A stretch of DNA of 64,000 bases from Latrodectus hesperus. Its lineage: Eukaryota > Arthropoda > Arachnida > Araneae > Theridiidae. The notes beneath the pieces are model-generated. The model did not search any database and had not been told where the DNA came from. It saw only the letters and a list, made by a program, of their open reading frames with translations. The stretch lies in contig CM075853.1 of assembly GCA_037975125.1 (NCBI GenBank), forward strand, positions 69,300,268 through 69,364,267, given 5' to 3'. The position numbers and the translations under genes are program-made. Shown here piece by piece: positions 22,771 through 34,915 of this stretch; position 1 is the first letter of the stretch; every line of letters begins with the position of its first letter.

Positions 22771-24143
22771 ATTTAACAAGCTGTAGTTTTATTTGAATAT
22801 TAAAATAACGCTTTGTGCTCCTAACATATCATGAGTGAGTTCACTGCAATTAAAGATTTTTGTTCAACTGCCTTGGCTCAAAGCCAGCTCCGAGTTTTTA
22901 AAGGACTTCAGAGAAATGTTTTCAGCGTACTTATTTAAAATTCGCAGAAATAATTGCGAATGAATTTCGTAAGTGTAGGAAACATCTGAAATTTAATCCT
23001 TTGAGATGCAGAAGAATTCGACAAGAAGCAAAAAAGTAGAGAGACTTGCCTTCATCCTGGAATACTTCACAAATACTAACTAGTTACATAAACTGTTTAT
23101 AGTAAATGCAGCTGTGTGTACGTAAATTAAAAAATCCAATTTTATAATTTTTGAGCTGGGGTTTTAATTTCTAAATTTTTATTCAAGTATGTAAAGGAGA
23201 AAATATTCTGAACCTTTTTAACTTGAAGTGTAATTTTAAAACAAAATGTATTTGAAGTTGAGGTTTTATAGAACAATGTGTATATCCTGATAACTATTTT
23301 GTTTTGTGTCATATCCACATTATTTTAAATTTCTGAAAATGGGATAATTTTTAATTAAATGTTTGAACCAAATTTAAAACTATTTGCAGAACGATAAAGA
23401 GTATTGAGAATAGTTTTTGGTTTGGATATTTTGTGCAAGGATGGAATAATTCTTAATATATTCTATATTGTGTTTAAAAAACTATTAATCTAACGTTAAA
23501 ATAAATGTATACTTTTAAATAACTTATATTTAAGTAATTCTTTAGCGATTTCAACTATAAGGAAAACCCTTTATCTTAGAAGTAATTTTTATAGGTTCGA
23601 TTAATTAATATTTTCATTGCTTTATTTATTCTGGATTAATTTCGTCCTTCTCATTTTTTTTCTCGTTGGAGAATAAAGGCTTATAAGACGTGTATATTTA
23701 ATATAATAATTATTCGATGTAGGATTTCTGACATTTATTCGTTGTACATTTGTTCTTTTTAGTTACAAAATTTTGTTTTAGTAAATCTTACTTAGGCAAC
23801 TGCTGAATTTAAATTTACTTTAATAATATATTGTTATGGTAAAAAAAATCATAAATTGGACTGTAAAACATGATTTTTATTTTTTACTTCAACCAAATCA
23901 AATTTTTCTTCTACATTAAAAATGATTTTCCCTAATTAAAGGAACTATTATTCGCATTAATAAAACTTTTAAATATTATTAAATAATGATAAATAAAAGT
24001 AGATAAATTAATTGGTCTTTATAATTATGTCAAAAATTCATGTACTAAATAGATATATATATCACATTTTTATTTAAAATTGTCCTTCAATGAGTGTATA
24101 TATAATAAGTGTTATATACACATATAAGATATATGTGTATATA

Positions 24144-24181
<38 letters not shown>

Positions 24182-24477
24182 AAGTGATATGGAATATTAC
24201 TTAAAATTCACAAAATAAAAATTTAAATTCCATACCGGAGGAAAAAAATTAAATGTTTATATTTATTCACATTCAAAATTTATTTAATTTTTTCATTAAA
24301 AAATATGAAAACAATATTTAATGACTTTTTAAAAAGAACATGATTTTAATTTCCACAAGGCTATTTTGATACGTTAAACTTTTCTCAAGAACAACAAATT
24401 TTAAAAATCTCAATATAGTTAGTGAGTTTGTGATAGAATGCATGTATGTCAAGTAATGCATTTATGCGCACTGAAAA
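22771..24477. other. AT-rich non-coding stretch
   Basis: No gene. It includes a palindromic TATATACACATAT / ATATGTGTATATA hairpin at about 24114-24143, next to a TA run at 24146-24175. Confidence 0.5.
24146..24175. repeat. (TA)n microsatellite
   Basis: TA run of about 30 bases adjoining an imperfect TATA-rich palindrome. Confidence 0.9.
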
Positions 24478-24675
24478 TGCCTTATTTTTTGACACTTGTT
24501 TCCATTTTCTCCTGACATCAAGTGGGCACCCGAACAGCTGCGAAAACACCCCTCGAAAATCGAATTTCTCAGACAAAGCTGCCGTTATAGTAAAGGGGGC
24601 CAATTGGAAGGAGCATTTCGGACGCTACCCCCGGGGCCCCTGATCATTTGTTCCCCGAGGTCAAAGGTTATGAGA
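24478..24675. promoter_or_regulatory. GC-richer island, candidate conserved element
   Basis: Contains TCAAGTGGGCACCCGAACAG, AAGGGGGCCAATTGGAAGG and CTACCCCCGGGGCCCC, much richer in G+C than its flanks. Three overlapping short frames on both strands carry no domain. The CAAGTGG and CAATTG words resemble NK-class and E-box-like sites. The function is inference. Confidence 0.35.
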
Positions 24676-25841
24676 TAAGACTTTTTGAAAATGTGTTTTT
24701 GTGTTCATGGGAGGGACTATACACTTATTTAAATTGGTATTTTTCTTTTTTGTATGAAATTTGCCTAGTAATATTTCATTTCTATGCATTATTACGATAT
24801 AAGTTGTAAATAAAATATGCATGGGATTGAAAATTGTTATCAATATATTTTAGATTACATTAGAATATATATATTTTTATCCAAAAATATATAATAAATC
24901 TTTTAATCAAATAAAATTTAGTCAATTTTCAAATTTAATATACATTAACAAAATGATTTTTGATAATATTTAGCAAGCAAATGAAGTGATAAACAGCTTA
25001 TATTTCGATGAGTAAAACGAAAACAAGTCATTATTTCTTAATTATTGAAGTTAAGTTGGCTAGTCATATCGATTGTGTTTCATCATAAATGTTAGTCTTT
25101 TTTTCCTCGAAAGTATGCTCTCGGCTGTATTTTTCATTTAGACATTTTGAATTTAGTATTGAACTTTGCGTTTTTGAAATTTATCAGTTTCGTATAATTT
25201 GAGAATCAGGATTTCAATCCTAAACAATACTAAACTGAGCTTTTTAGTTATTCACAAAGCTTAGTGTTTTTATGTTGCTGAGATAATATCATGTAAAATG
25301 ACGAAATATATATTATTTAATCATATATTTATGTAGAAAAATAAATATTAAATTCATGTTTCCTAATTATTGTACTTAATGTTTATTCCGGCTACTTAAG
25401 CAAGCTTAAATTTATTTGAAAATACTTTTTTCTAAATCTCATAAACTATGAAATTGAATTTTTGTTAGTGAATCTAATAATCGCAATTTAATAGAATTAA
25501 TCCCTTTCTTGGTACAATGCATAAAAAATATTTTTAAACTATATTACAGATTATATAAATCACTAGTTTATTAATAGTTTTAAGAAAAAAATGGTTTAAA
25601 ATTAAGACCATAAATTGCGAACTATGGAGTATATTAGAGATTAAATATTTTAATTAAAACATTATTTTCAAAAGTGTCATTTTATGAAATATAAGGTTAT
25701 TACATTATAGAATACTAAATTATTTAAATTCAATAACTATTTTAATATTTTTGTATTTGAAATGAGAATTTTTTATGCAAATATACTTAAGTAATTGTCA
25801 AAATATATAAAAATATACTCTTTTACTTAAATCTTGAAATC
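24676..25841. other. AT-rich non-coding stretch
   Basis: Nothing recognised. Confidence 0.5.
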
Positions 25842-25974
25842 AAGCTGGAAACTGAATGATTAGCGCTTTGACCTTCGGTTCAACAGTTCATGTGATCGAA
25901 TCCCACTAAGGCTTAGGTGTTTGTATTGTTTTTGAATCCACTTCATACAGTAGGTCTCGATCTAAGCCATCACG
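25842..25974 (+). repeat. tRNA-derived SINE
   Basis: Head AAGCTGGAAACTGAATGATT, then A box TGATTAGCGCTTTG, then CTTCGGTTCAACAGTTCATG leading into B box TGATCGAATCCC, then the tail (CACTTCATACAGTAGGTCTC). Most family landmarks are present with scattered substitutions. The 3' tail is shorter than in the best copies. Confidence 0.7.
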
Positions 25975-26017
25975 TATTCGATTGTATAATAAACAAATTA
26001 CCTTTACGATATGAAAT

Positions 26018-26122
26018 TCTTTCTTTTTTTCTGTCTGAATTGTAATAATTGTTTACTTTAAAATTTTCAATAGGATACTTTATTAAACTTACCATACTGT
26101 AAAAAATTATTTTTGCTAAAAT
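26018..26122. repeat. Unclassified dispersed repeat, copy B
   Basis: Matches 20212-20322 in order and most bases (TTTCTTTTTTTCTGTCTGAA, TAATAATTGTTTACTTTA, ACCATACTGTAAAAAATTAT, TTTTTGCTAAAAT). It lies just after the SINE at 25842-25974. Confidence 0.6.
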
Positions 26123-27560
26123 TATTTCTGAAACAAATTTTATTAAAATTTTTCTCAAAAATTTTAACAAAAATATATTTTAAAATAATGATATTTTACA
26201 ATAACTTATTAATTTTGTAAATATATATATATTTAAAAAATAAGTAGCAAAATAAATTTTCAGTTATTATTTTGTGTTTCAAGGAAATTTTAGTTCAAAT
26301 TCATGTCTGCAATAAATGAAAGCATATTTTAACTATTAAAATATTTGTCCAAAGAAAAGCTCAACTCAGATTTATATTTGCAGTAAATAAAAATATTTTA
26401 GAAAATTTATAGAATTGTTCAACAAAGAAACATAGATATTTATAAAAAAATTTGAATAAAAATGTATACATTATTTTAAAATTGTAGTTTTTCAATCTTA
26501 AAAGTCATAATTTTCTATTTTAGTGAAAAACCTAAAAGTTTCTGTTCTAATAAAATATTTATGTAAACACATGCGTTCCTATTTCCGTAAAAGTGAAAGT
26601 TAAAAAAAATAATATATTTAAAAGCTTATGTAAGAAATTGTTCAATAAAGAAACAAAATTATAAAAAAATCAAAAATTAATTCTTTTATTAAGGAACTTG
26701 AAAATTTAATTTATTTAAAGTTTAATATTCAGATTTCCGATTTTTTTCAATAGCTGTATGCATGTTTCTTTATATAAAAACTTTCTCATAAAAATGGATT
26801 GCCTGTTTTAAGATTAATGGTCTTCAGTAAACAGTACCACTTATCGAAGTGAGCAACAATAATAATATACTTCGAGGTCCTTTATTAACGCTTCTCTAAA
26901 CATAAATAGGGACTTATGAGGCCCCTAAATTGAGATTTTGCCCTAGGCATACCCCTATGCTTCTTGGTATATTGCTTGTAGAAAAAAATTGTTCTTTTTA
27001 ATAATAATAGCGATTAGTTTTTCATTCTTGAAATGGGGCTCTTAAATATGTATAGTGGATATTATTTCCTCCATGGAAGTATATTTCGTTAAATTTTATT
27101 TATTATTTATGGGAAATATACAAATTTAAATTTAAAACCATTAAAAATGTATGTTCGTTTGTTTGATCGCAAAATACCCTACATTAAATGATTAACTTGT
27201 TAAAGACATTTTTCTTTTTTAAGCTGTTTTCACTTTCTTAATTCATAAACATGATAGTTTGTAGAATTTTTTGGAAGTTTTTACATAAATCTCAGTTTTT
27301 ATTCATTTTAATATAAATTATAAACAAGGATTTGTATTAGGTAAAAATAAACATACAAATAAATTATCCTAATTTTTACAATTTTTTTATAATTTTATAC
27401 ACAGTTGACACGTACAATATATATATAATAAATAATGTATAATATATACAGAATAACTGAGATTCATAGATCTCTATCTTATTGATTAAATTGCTTTGTA
27501 ATGTTGATGTAAATTGTCTTTAGTTTTGTTGAAATTGTGGTTGAGTTATCTACAGTTCGT
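26123..27560. other. AT-rich non-coding stretch
   Basis: Nothing recognised beyond short TA runs near 26222 and 27418. Confidence 0.5.
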
Positions 27561-27737
27561 TAACTAGCACCCGGAATGGTTAGCGTTATTGCCCTCATTT
27601 TAACAGTTCGTGTGTTCGAATCCAACCGTTAGCGTGTACATTTATGGTAGTTCGGAGTACACTTTAAATTAAGTCCCGGTCTAGTTAACTCTGGTGTGCA
27701 AAAAATTAGTTGCGCAGAAAACCAAACTAAACGAAAC
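27561..27737 (+). repeat. tRNA-derived SINE, near full length
   Basis: A box GGAATGGTTAGCGTTATTGC, AACAGTTCGTGTG, B box GTGTTCGAATCCAACC, then tail GTAGTTCGGAGTACACTTTA, AAGTCCCGGTCTAGTTAAC, CTGGTGTGCAAAAA and AACCAAACTAAACGAAACC. All parts of the family are in order. The 5' GGCAGC is replaced by AGCACC. Confidence 0.8.
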
Positions 27738-27802
27738 CTTACCCATTGTCCAACAGTTCGTGGGTTCGAATTGTATCATTGTGTAATTCACTGAAGCTCG
27801 AG
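27738..27802 (+). repeat. Partial SINE abutting the previous copy
   Basis: CCAACAGTTCGTGGGTTCGA is a second, near-consensus B-box region immediately after the full copy's tail, followed by unrelated sequence. It may be a nested insertion or a local duplication of the SINE middle. Confidence 0.6.
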
Positions 27803-28800
27803 ATAAGCAGACTATAATTTGTCTACTTCTGAATTAAGTGTTATCGGCATTATTTTATTATTCACTATGAATTTTTAACTTTGTCTTTTTTTTAAATAGT
27901 CTTTTTAAAATGTCTTTTTTTTAAATAGATAGTATTAAAAAATAAAAAATCAACCTTATTTTCCAAAATCTTTTTTCTTCTAATATCTTACAATTTTGTT
28001 CAAAATTTTTATGTTTCAGCATACACTGCTAAAGTAATTTACAAAATTAATGAATAGGTATGAATCGAGAGACATTTAGTTCCCCATTCTTTTACCAAAA
28101 GGATTTAAGTATTTCTATTAGTCAGTTTCTTAAGAAATTCCTGCTACATCATTGCACATAATTGCTGATTTTTTTATTAAGCAGTCGGAAAATTATTTTT
28201 AAACTTCTGACATAAATTAATAAAAATGAATACATTATGAAAAGTCAACAGACATGTCTACAGACATGCTTGTCTATAATTGAAATCTCTTTATTAATTT
28301 CTGGGAAGAATTTTCATAAATTGTTTGCTAATTATTAAGCAAGTGTGTTTAAAATGTATATTTATTTGTGTGTAGTACCACCTATCATTTTCTTTCCAAA
28401 CTTCGAAGTGTTATTTGCTATTTTAGCTAAGATAATCAATAACGTCTGTTTACTAAGGGTGGATTTAGACTTAAAACGTGTCTACTTATTATATCCATTA
28501 AATTCGTTAAAAAATTAAAAAATGTATCTTAGTCTTTTTAAGTTTAATTATCTAACATATTATGAATAAAACTGTTTATTTCACTGTGACAGGATTTCTT
28601 GTATTGGATAGTGGTCCAATTCGTTTGATAATTTTTAGTTGAATTCAACATGTTATCGACATAGTCCATTTGTATAAAACATTCTGTTTACGCATGTATT
28701 TATTTTATATTTCTTCATTAATAGTCTTTTGTTTTATATCGTAATTCATTTGCGCGACATTTGTTAATTCATTAAATTCAAAATATTTGCAGTCAGTCTT
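27803..28800. other. AT-rich non-coding stretch
   Basis: Nothing recognised. Confidence 0.5.
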
Positions 28801-29440
28801 CTACTGGCCAACCAAACTTAAATATTCCTATCCCCTTAAGAACTCTTTGCAAAGAAATTCTTTATAAAGAAAGTGATATAGAATGGAAAACCGCGCGCCA
28901 CAAAGTCATCTATTTGCTAATGTCAAAGAAGCATTCTGTTTCGAAATTAAGATGGAAACCTGGAATTGGACTTTTATTGGCTATCGTCGCCCTTAATACT
29001 TTGGCAGGGATTAAGATATCCGTCGATTAAGGCAACAATCTTTATTGTTCCAAACTTTTCCTCTGGAGAAAAGGCTGGCCCGAAATTTATTTCTCTGCAT
29101 TTTCACTCCGGATTTTTATTGCTGTTACGTAGATATATCTCCAGGAAAAGGCCCTTGTCGAATTTTCTCCGGAGAATGTATTTCTTAAATGGAATACTCC
29201 TTTCCTTTCCCAAATGGTATTCTTTTCGTCCTTAAATGGTGTCGCTTAGAATTCTGTGCCATTTCCGTTCGTGTCGCGAGGTACTTCCTCGATGGACCAG
29301 GTATAAATATCCTTTTCGAGGAGCAATGGAGATTTTATGCTACCTTTATAACCAAGAACTTAAAAGCTTTTATAGGAGGTGGTGAAAGTGGATTTGGCGC
29401 TTTTAGGGTCCATGGGCTGTTCTTGCAAAAGTAGTTTGAG
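28801..29440. promoter_or_regulatory. Longest GC-richer island, candidate conserved element
   Basis: About 640 bases of unique, high-complexity DNA. It is rich in TTTATTG/CAATAAA-type words (GGACTTTTATTGGCTATCG, ATCTTTATTGTTCC, TTTTTATTGCTG) that resemble Cdx/Abd-B/Hox sites. It also has GC-rich pieces (GGAAAACCGCGCGCCAC, TGTCGCGAGGTACTTCC). Two overlapping plus frames of 89 and 81 codons (28966-29235, 29189-29434) have no recognisable domain, no splice-site logic I can defend, and restart in a different frame. That argues against a single exon. I favour a cis-regulatory region, with an unrecognised exon as the alternative. Confidence 0.4.
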
Positions 29441-31600
29441 ATGATCATTTTAAATTTGTTTTCATATTTGGGCAATCTGTGAAAGAATGCAGAATGGCTG
29501 CATATTTTTATTTTAAAGATAATCGTAACTTGGTATTCTACATTTCAGTTTTATTCTTTCCTTAACTTCTGAAAGTCGAAGAAAGTTTTCTTTCCTCCAA
29601 ATAGAAGCGGAATTTTTGAAATCAGACATTCGATACATCAAAGTTTCATTTCACAACTACAGTTTTGTTTGAATTTTTTGGTGTAAATCCTTATTCACTA
29701 TAATTTTATTAATTTGAGGGAAATTCGACTATTTTTCTAATAGATTTGAAAAATATTGGATTCAGTGTTATTTTGTAGTATATATATATTCCCATTCATT
29801 TTGTGCACGAAAACTTAAATATTCGAATTATATTAAAAATGTTAATAGATTCGTAAAACTATTCTACTGAATTTATTAATTTAAAGTGATTCTTTCTATT
29901 CATTGAAAATTTTGATTCATATTTTTCCTGATAATAATGCAAAGGAATTCTTAAAAGCATTTTGAATGTTTTTAGTGAATTTATTTTTATTGTGTTTTGT
30001 GCACAATATATCGGAGCAAATAAATGTTTTTATATTTAAATTTTATCCTGTTAATATCCTATTCTGCTTTTCATATAAACCTATCAACATAAAGAACTTT
30101 TAATTTAATAGTAAACACTCGCAATTTTATTTAAAAAAATTAGGTTATTACCAATTCCCTTTAGAGACAAAAAAAGTATCTTAAATAAGAACTCTACTGT
30201 CTTTGATAATATCTCAAAGGACATGAAAATATAATTTGGTTATCAGTTTATTTTTTCCTGATTATAAAAAGAAAACTCATTTTCTGTGTTTAAGGAAGCA
30301 TAACGTGTTGAGTATCAACTTTTTTAAAATTGAGGTTCTTTTTTCGTATTTATTATAGTTGTATAGATAATTTAATTGTGCTGAAATGATTTTCTAGAAT
30401 TTATGGCTTTATTTATTATTCTTTAGGGCTTAATGTTTTTTTATCTTATTGTTTGTACAAGCTTTTGTTGAATTGCTTAAATGTCGTTTAGGTTGTTAGT
30501 AAATATACATATTTTTTTAATTTAACAATTCTAGAAACACACATTAATGATTATGTATTCATTTGCAAGTAAACACACATTTTAATATATTGGAAGTGTT
30601 TAAAAAACGAAGATTTCTACTATTTAATTAAATAATTTTTGTTGTTGAGCTGAGAAAATAAAAGCAGGAAATACACATTAAGAATTTTTAATGTTTTTTT
30701 TAATTTAAAAAGTTAACATATGTTCACTCAGAAGATTTTCCATAAATATATATTTTATTAAAATATACAGATCGATAAAGAATTTATTAATTCTTTAGAC
30801 ATCTTATTTTGTTTAAGTAATTAGATTATTGATACAATGTGATTTTATATTATGGGACTTATAAAACCAACGAGTTTGATAGTAGCTAATAAGAGCAATT
30901 CATAAAAATTGGTATTTTAATGGTTTTCGCTTTAAATAATCCCTTTTTATCATTACCTTACAATGAATTAATGAATATCTTTCACTGTTATTTTTAAATC
31001 ATTCATACTGGTAAAGAATCGTAATTTTTTAAAAAAAATATGCATGGTTATATTAATATTATTGAAATAAAATTGAACCTTGTATTGTTTCTTTGATTTA
31101 ACGATCATCTGCGCATTTCTTGCCCAGATACATTCTTGTTGGTTTTACATTAAATTTTTGAAAGCAAGGGACGGATATATTTAAGTGTTGCGACACAGAA
31201 TTTCAATGAAATATACGTGGATATGTTTTGGATTTCTTCGTTTGTGTTATGGAAACATTTTATCTATGACATATCTATCAAATGAAAATAACTGTCTAAT
31301 GAAAATTAATTACGAGGACCAAACGTTGGATAATGAAAAAATGTTTCTACCGGAGAGCTTGTTCTGCATATATGACATCACCTAGTGAATTAACAAACAT
31401 CTAAAATCATTTAATTTTATTTTTCTGTTTTATGATGTATATGTATGTGGTATTTTTATTTTTAGTGGGCCAAATCTACATTTTGCAAGATCAAAAACCT
31501 TTCAAAATCCTAATTAATTTCCTTGATTTAGATATATGCCTATATGAAATATCCGTGTCCTATTACTTGAAAAGAAATTCAAATCTTCCATTTTGAAGAA
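29441..31600. other. AT-rich non-coding stretch
   Basis: No gene confidently seen. A 66-codon frame at 31185-31385 contains, from an internal ATG at 31206, a signal-peptide-like start (MKYTWICFGFLRLCYGN) and an acidic C-terminal part. There is no homology I recognise and it may be chance. Confidence 0.4.
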
Positions 31601-31700
31601 ATGATAACCGAACAAATAGCTCTCTAGTCTTCGATTTAACAGTACATGGATTCCAATGTTTGCAGCGGTTCATAGTACTACGTATACTGTTGATCTCCTG
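31601..31700 (+). repeat. tRNA-derived SINE, degenerate
   Basis: A-box-like GATAACCGAACAAATAGCTC, then CTTCGATTTAACAGTACATG and a worn B box (ATGGATTCCAATG), then GGTTCATAGTACTACGTATA matching the tail region. Divergence is high. Confidence 0.4.
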
Positions 31701-33374
31701 GCCAATATTGACCATTAGGTTCACCATATTTACTGCTCTTTTATGTTAATGTTACTGAATTTAATAAAAGTGATTTAATAGAAAAATTAGATTCGAAAAA
31801 TTGATATCCATAAATCATGACATATCATACAATGAAGCTTAATTTATATTCACATATGTTACAAAGGAAAGTATAATTCCTTATACTCAAATACTTGTTA
31901 TAAATTGTTTATTTTTATTGATTTATAAAATCATTTGAATTATATGATAAGTTAAACTTTAAAATTTATCATAAAAGAGTGTAATGGGTTTAGTATTTTT
32001 TACAAATGATCATAATTAATATTTAATGAAATTTTTTGTCACTGAAAAGTAATTTTAATGAAAAATTAGTGTATGTTTATGAGTTTTTTTATTTATATTA
32101 TACAAATAAATATAATTTATATGGAATTAATTTTTTATTATTCTTTCCCGTTTAATTTTAAAAATTATTTTAAATTTTGCAGAATAAATTAAAAACACAT
32201 TCACAATTTTTATATAGAATAGTCATACTGATCTAATATAAACACTAACTACTAACTCATTTGGTAATAGTTTGTTCATATAAAAATATTTTGAGTGAAT
32301 ATTATAATTAAATAATTTTTTATTATATATAGCGTAATATGTTAATGAAAATAACATAATTTTCTCAATTTTAATGAACTTATATTTTTGCTCGTTCACA
32401 TTAATATTCACACACTAAAGTTGAATCTAGCTATTTTATTAAAAATAATCATTTTAATTGAAATTAATACTAGCATTTTCCTTATTTGTGAAACTAAAAT
32501 TTTTTGTTCTCAAATTAAAAAAAATATTTGCCTTTAAAGCGAATGTAATAATTATATATTTGGTTTTTCTAGTAAAATATTTGCATGAAATCTGTGCCTA
32601 AATTTTGTAAAAGTGTAAGAATAAAGTTGATTTGATTTAAACAAATCTTATTTTACTAATGTAAATTTTTTTTCGCACAAATATCACTTACTAAGTGAAT
32701 AGACATTTAGTTTTCTATTTTGTTATAAAAATATTAAACGATGAGTTTAAAATGTCTTTAAAGATTCCAAATTGCAAATTCTTCTTATATTGTTTAACTA
32801 TTTTCTAGAAAATATTAAACGAAGTTTTTTCATTGCATTTCAAGAGAAGTAAACCTTTACTTTCTTATTTATCAAAAACCCATTTCTAGAAAGCAGCTTT
32901 AAAATTAGCTATTTAAAACTAAATTTAAGTAAATTCTTTGCAATTCAAATTACTCGAGTAAGTGCAGGAAGAGAATGAAATTCTAGAACTCCTGGTTATT
33001 CTCAGAGTTATCAAAAATAAATTTAAAGGATTTTATGATGCTGCTGAGTGCACTTGTTTAAAGGAATATGCTAAATGGAAATCTTAAAATATTTTAAGTT
33101 TCACTTAAATTCTTTTACTCTGTATATGGGAGGTGAGTATTCAAAGTTATTTAAGTAAGTGCTGTCCATGCATTCAATATTTGATTAATTATTCGATTTA
33201 AATTTTTTATAAGCATAGAATGGTTTTTCATTTACATTTTAGTTTATTTCTATTGAATCACCAAGTTTTTATCTAGAATCTTGCAGCATATGAACCTAAA
33301 TACGTAATATTATTGTTTTTAAACTTATTTATTTACTTTATGTAAGTGCTCTCTTTTATTCATTTTTCTATTGT
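31701..33374. other. AT-rich non-coding stretch
   Basis: Nothing recognised. Confidence 0.5.
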
Positions 33375-33442
33375 AATTCAATGATGAGCAACATTTGTGG
33401 TTAAAAATATTATTTTAATCAAATGTTGCTCATCATTGAATT
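33375..33442. repeat. Perfect 22-bp-arm palindrome
   Basis: The left arm 33375-33396 (AATTCAATGATGAGCAACAT plus TT) is exactly complementary to the right arm 33421-33442, with a 24-base spacer. Exact arms in decayed DNA indicate a recent origin by template switching, or a foldback element. Confidence 0.9.
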
Positions 33443-33456
33443 AAGATGAAACTGAA

Positions 33457-33499
33457 TTAAGATGAAAACTATCAATGAACATAATAGTTTTCATCTTAA
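33457..33499. repeat. Perfect 16-bp-arm palindrome next to the previous one
   Basis: TTAAGATGAAAACTAT (33457-33472) and ATAGTTTTCATCTTAA (33484-33499) pair perfectly around 11 bases. The left arm is also a near direct repeat of the preceding GAATTAAGATGAAACT, linking the two palindromes. Confidence 0.88.
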
Positions 33500-33693
33500 G
33501 CTTGCAACTGAATGATTTATTTTCTGCTTTTCAGTTTTGCAGTTAGCGAGTTGAATTCATACTTTAGATGTAGATTGTACCAATTATTCGGAGCTCACAC
33601 TAAAGTTGAATCTTTAGGTTTTAGTAGAGTTATTTCTAATTGGTAAAAGCTATTGACTGGTATTTATATCAAGCCAGTTTTATTTTATTGACA

Positions 33694-34915
33694 TATTAAG
33701 GACTATTAAAATTGCTACATTAGGGGGAAATGCTGCTTCAAAATGATATTGGTCAAATATATTATAATAGAGTAGTAACAAGTGCTTAAATTTTTCAAGA
33801 AATTCCGAAGCATAGATCCAAGATAACAGCACTTACATTTACCATCCCTGGCTGCAATAATAACACTTATAAGCGCTCGCGCGGCAGAGTATTGAGTCAA
33901 ACAGAAGGAATGACATTTGCAGATACGCTGCCCTTGTGCCATACTGTTCATACCACAGAGACTAGCATATGGTGATAAGCCAGTTGCTTAACGACATTTG
34001 ACCATAGCTTTTCTATTTGTTAGAGGTCTAGAGATACTTCGATGATGATAACAATCGCATATTTTCAGCATCAAGAAAGATCAATACAATACCGGCAACT
34101 TGGAATTGAGTATAATTCTGCGAAAACAGTGTATAATTCTGCGAAAACATTTTGTCGGACTCGAGTAAAATGATACAGCCATGGGCCTCAAAACTTCAGG
34201 AATGAAACGGCCTTTGCTTAGAAAGTCATCAAGGCGAACAAAAGTTGACCAATGTATTTATTCAATGGCACATCCTACCATCCTTCCAGATGCTTTTTTA
34301 TGACGATGTCCAATGATTGCTAATAAACAATCTTTCGACATCGTCATACAAAGCTAAATGTCATATAATATCACTATATTTTGTGAGATCTACCTAATGC
34401 TGCCAAGCAGATACGACCACCTTGATGTTGTAGAAAAAGAGCCAGGATTTATCTGAAAGCGTGTCACACCACACCAATATCCAAGTTGTTTTTTTACACC
34501 ACTAAAATACCTCTTTGTATTGGAGCATCATGGGGAGTGAATCCTAAAGATATAGGTATGTTTCATGTTATTTCAAACATCGTCGAATTGTTCATATAAA
34601 TGACCATCTTTTCTTGGCTCCTGGTTTGTAATTTAATTATACAACCAAAGACATGCAGATAACACGTATCTTCTCAAAGGTTAATGGTAATATGCCGTTG
34701 CAATCAAGCTTGATACTTCGTATAACCATAATGAATGTACAGAGATACCATATTATTTAAACAGTTATGGTATCTTCAACTTAGTGAACAGAAACTCTGA
34801 GGTATGATAAATCCCAATTCAGATTGTTTATGCAATTCAATCTCTTAGATTCAAAAAGGCGGTGGTACCTTACACAAAGAACCGCAACATATTTTCCCGG
34901 TGTAACAGTGTGCAA
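33694..34915 (-). mobile_element. Highly decayed Tc1-like DNA transposon
   Basis: It follows the same order as the better element at 53875-55247. The left end GACTATTAAAATTGCTACAT corresponds to GGCCATTAAAATTGCTACAC. A shared subterminal stretch (ATATATTATAATAGAGTAGT...AACAAGTG) follows, then CCTGGCTGCAATAATAAC. The transposase region comes next (CAATGGCACATCCTACCATC, ATGACGATGTCCAATG), and near its 5' side TTTCAAACATCGTCGAATTG. The right end near 34895 (TTCCCGGTGTAACA) resembles TTCCTGGTGTAGCA. Many indels and substitutions make it older than its relative. The boundaries, especially the right, are approximate. Confidence 0.72.
33810..34740 (-). pseudogene. Tc1-like transposase remnant
   Basis: On the minus strand this segment aligns by eye with the transposase of the 53.9-kb element. 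Recognisable blocks are the central region (rc of TGGCACATCCTACCATCCTT), the catalytic-domain entry (rc of GATTTATCTGAAAGCGTG) and a stretch toward the N-terminus (rc of AACATCGTCGAATTGTTC). No frame stays open for more than a few dozen codons, and a tandem duplication of GTATAATTCTGCGAAAACA at about 34112-34150 has been added. It is non-functional. Confidence 0.6.

Noticed and set aside
33510..33640. SINE-like region after the double palindrome
   Set aside because: Words such as GCAACTGAATGATTTA and GAGTTGAATTCATAC are suggestive, but the order and spacing are too eroded to accept.
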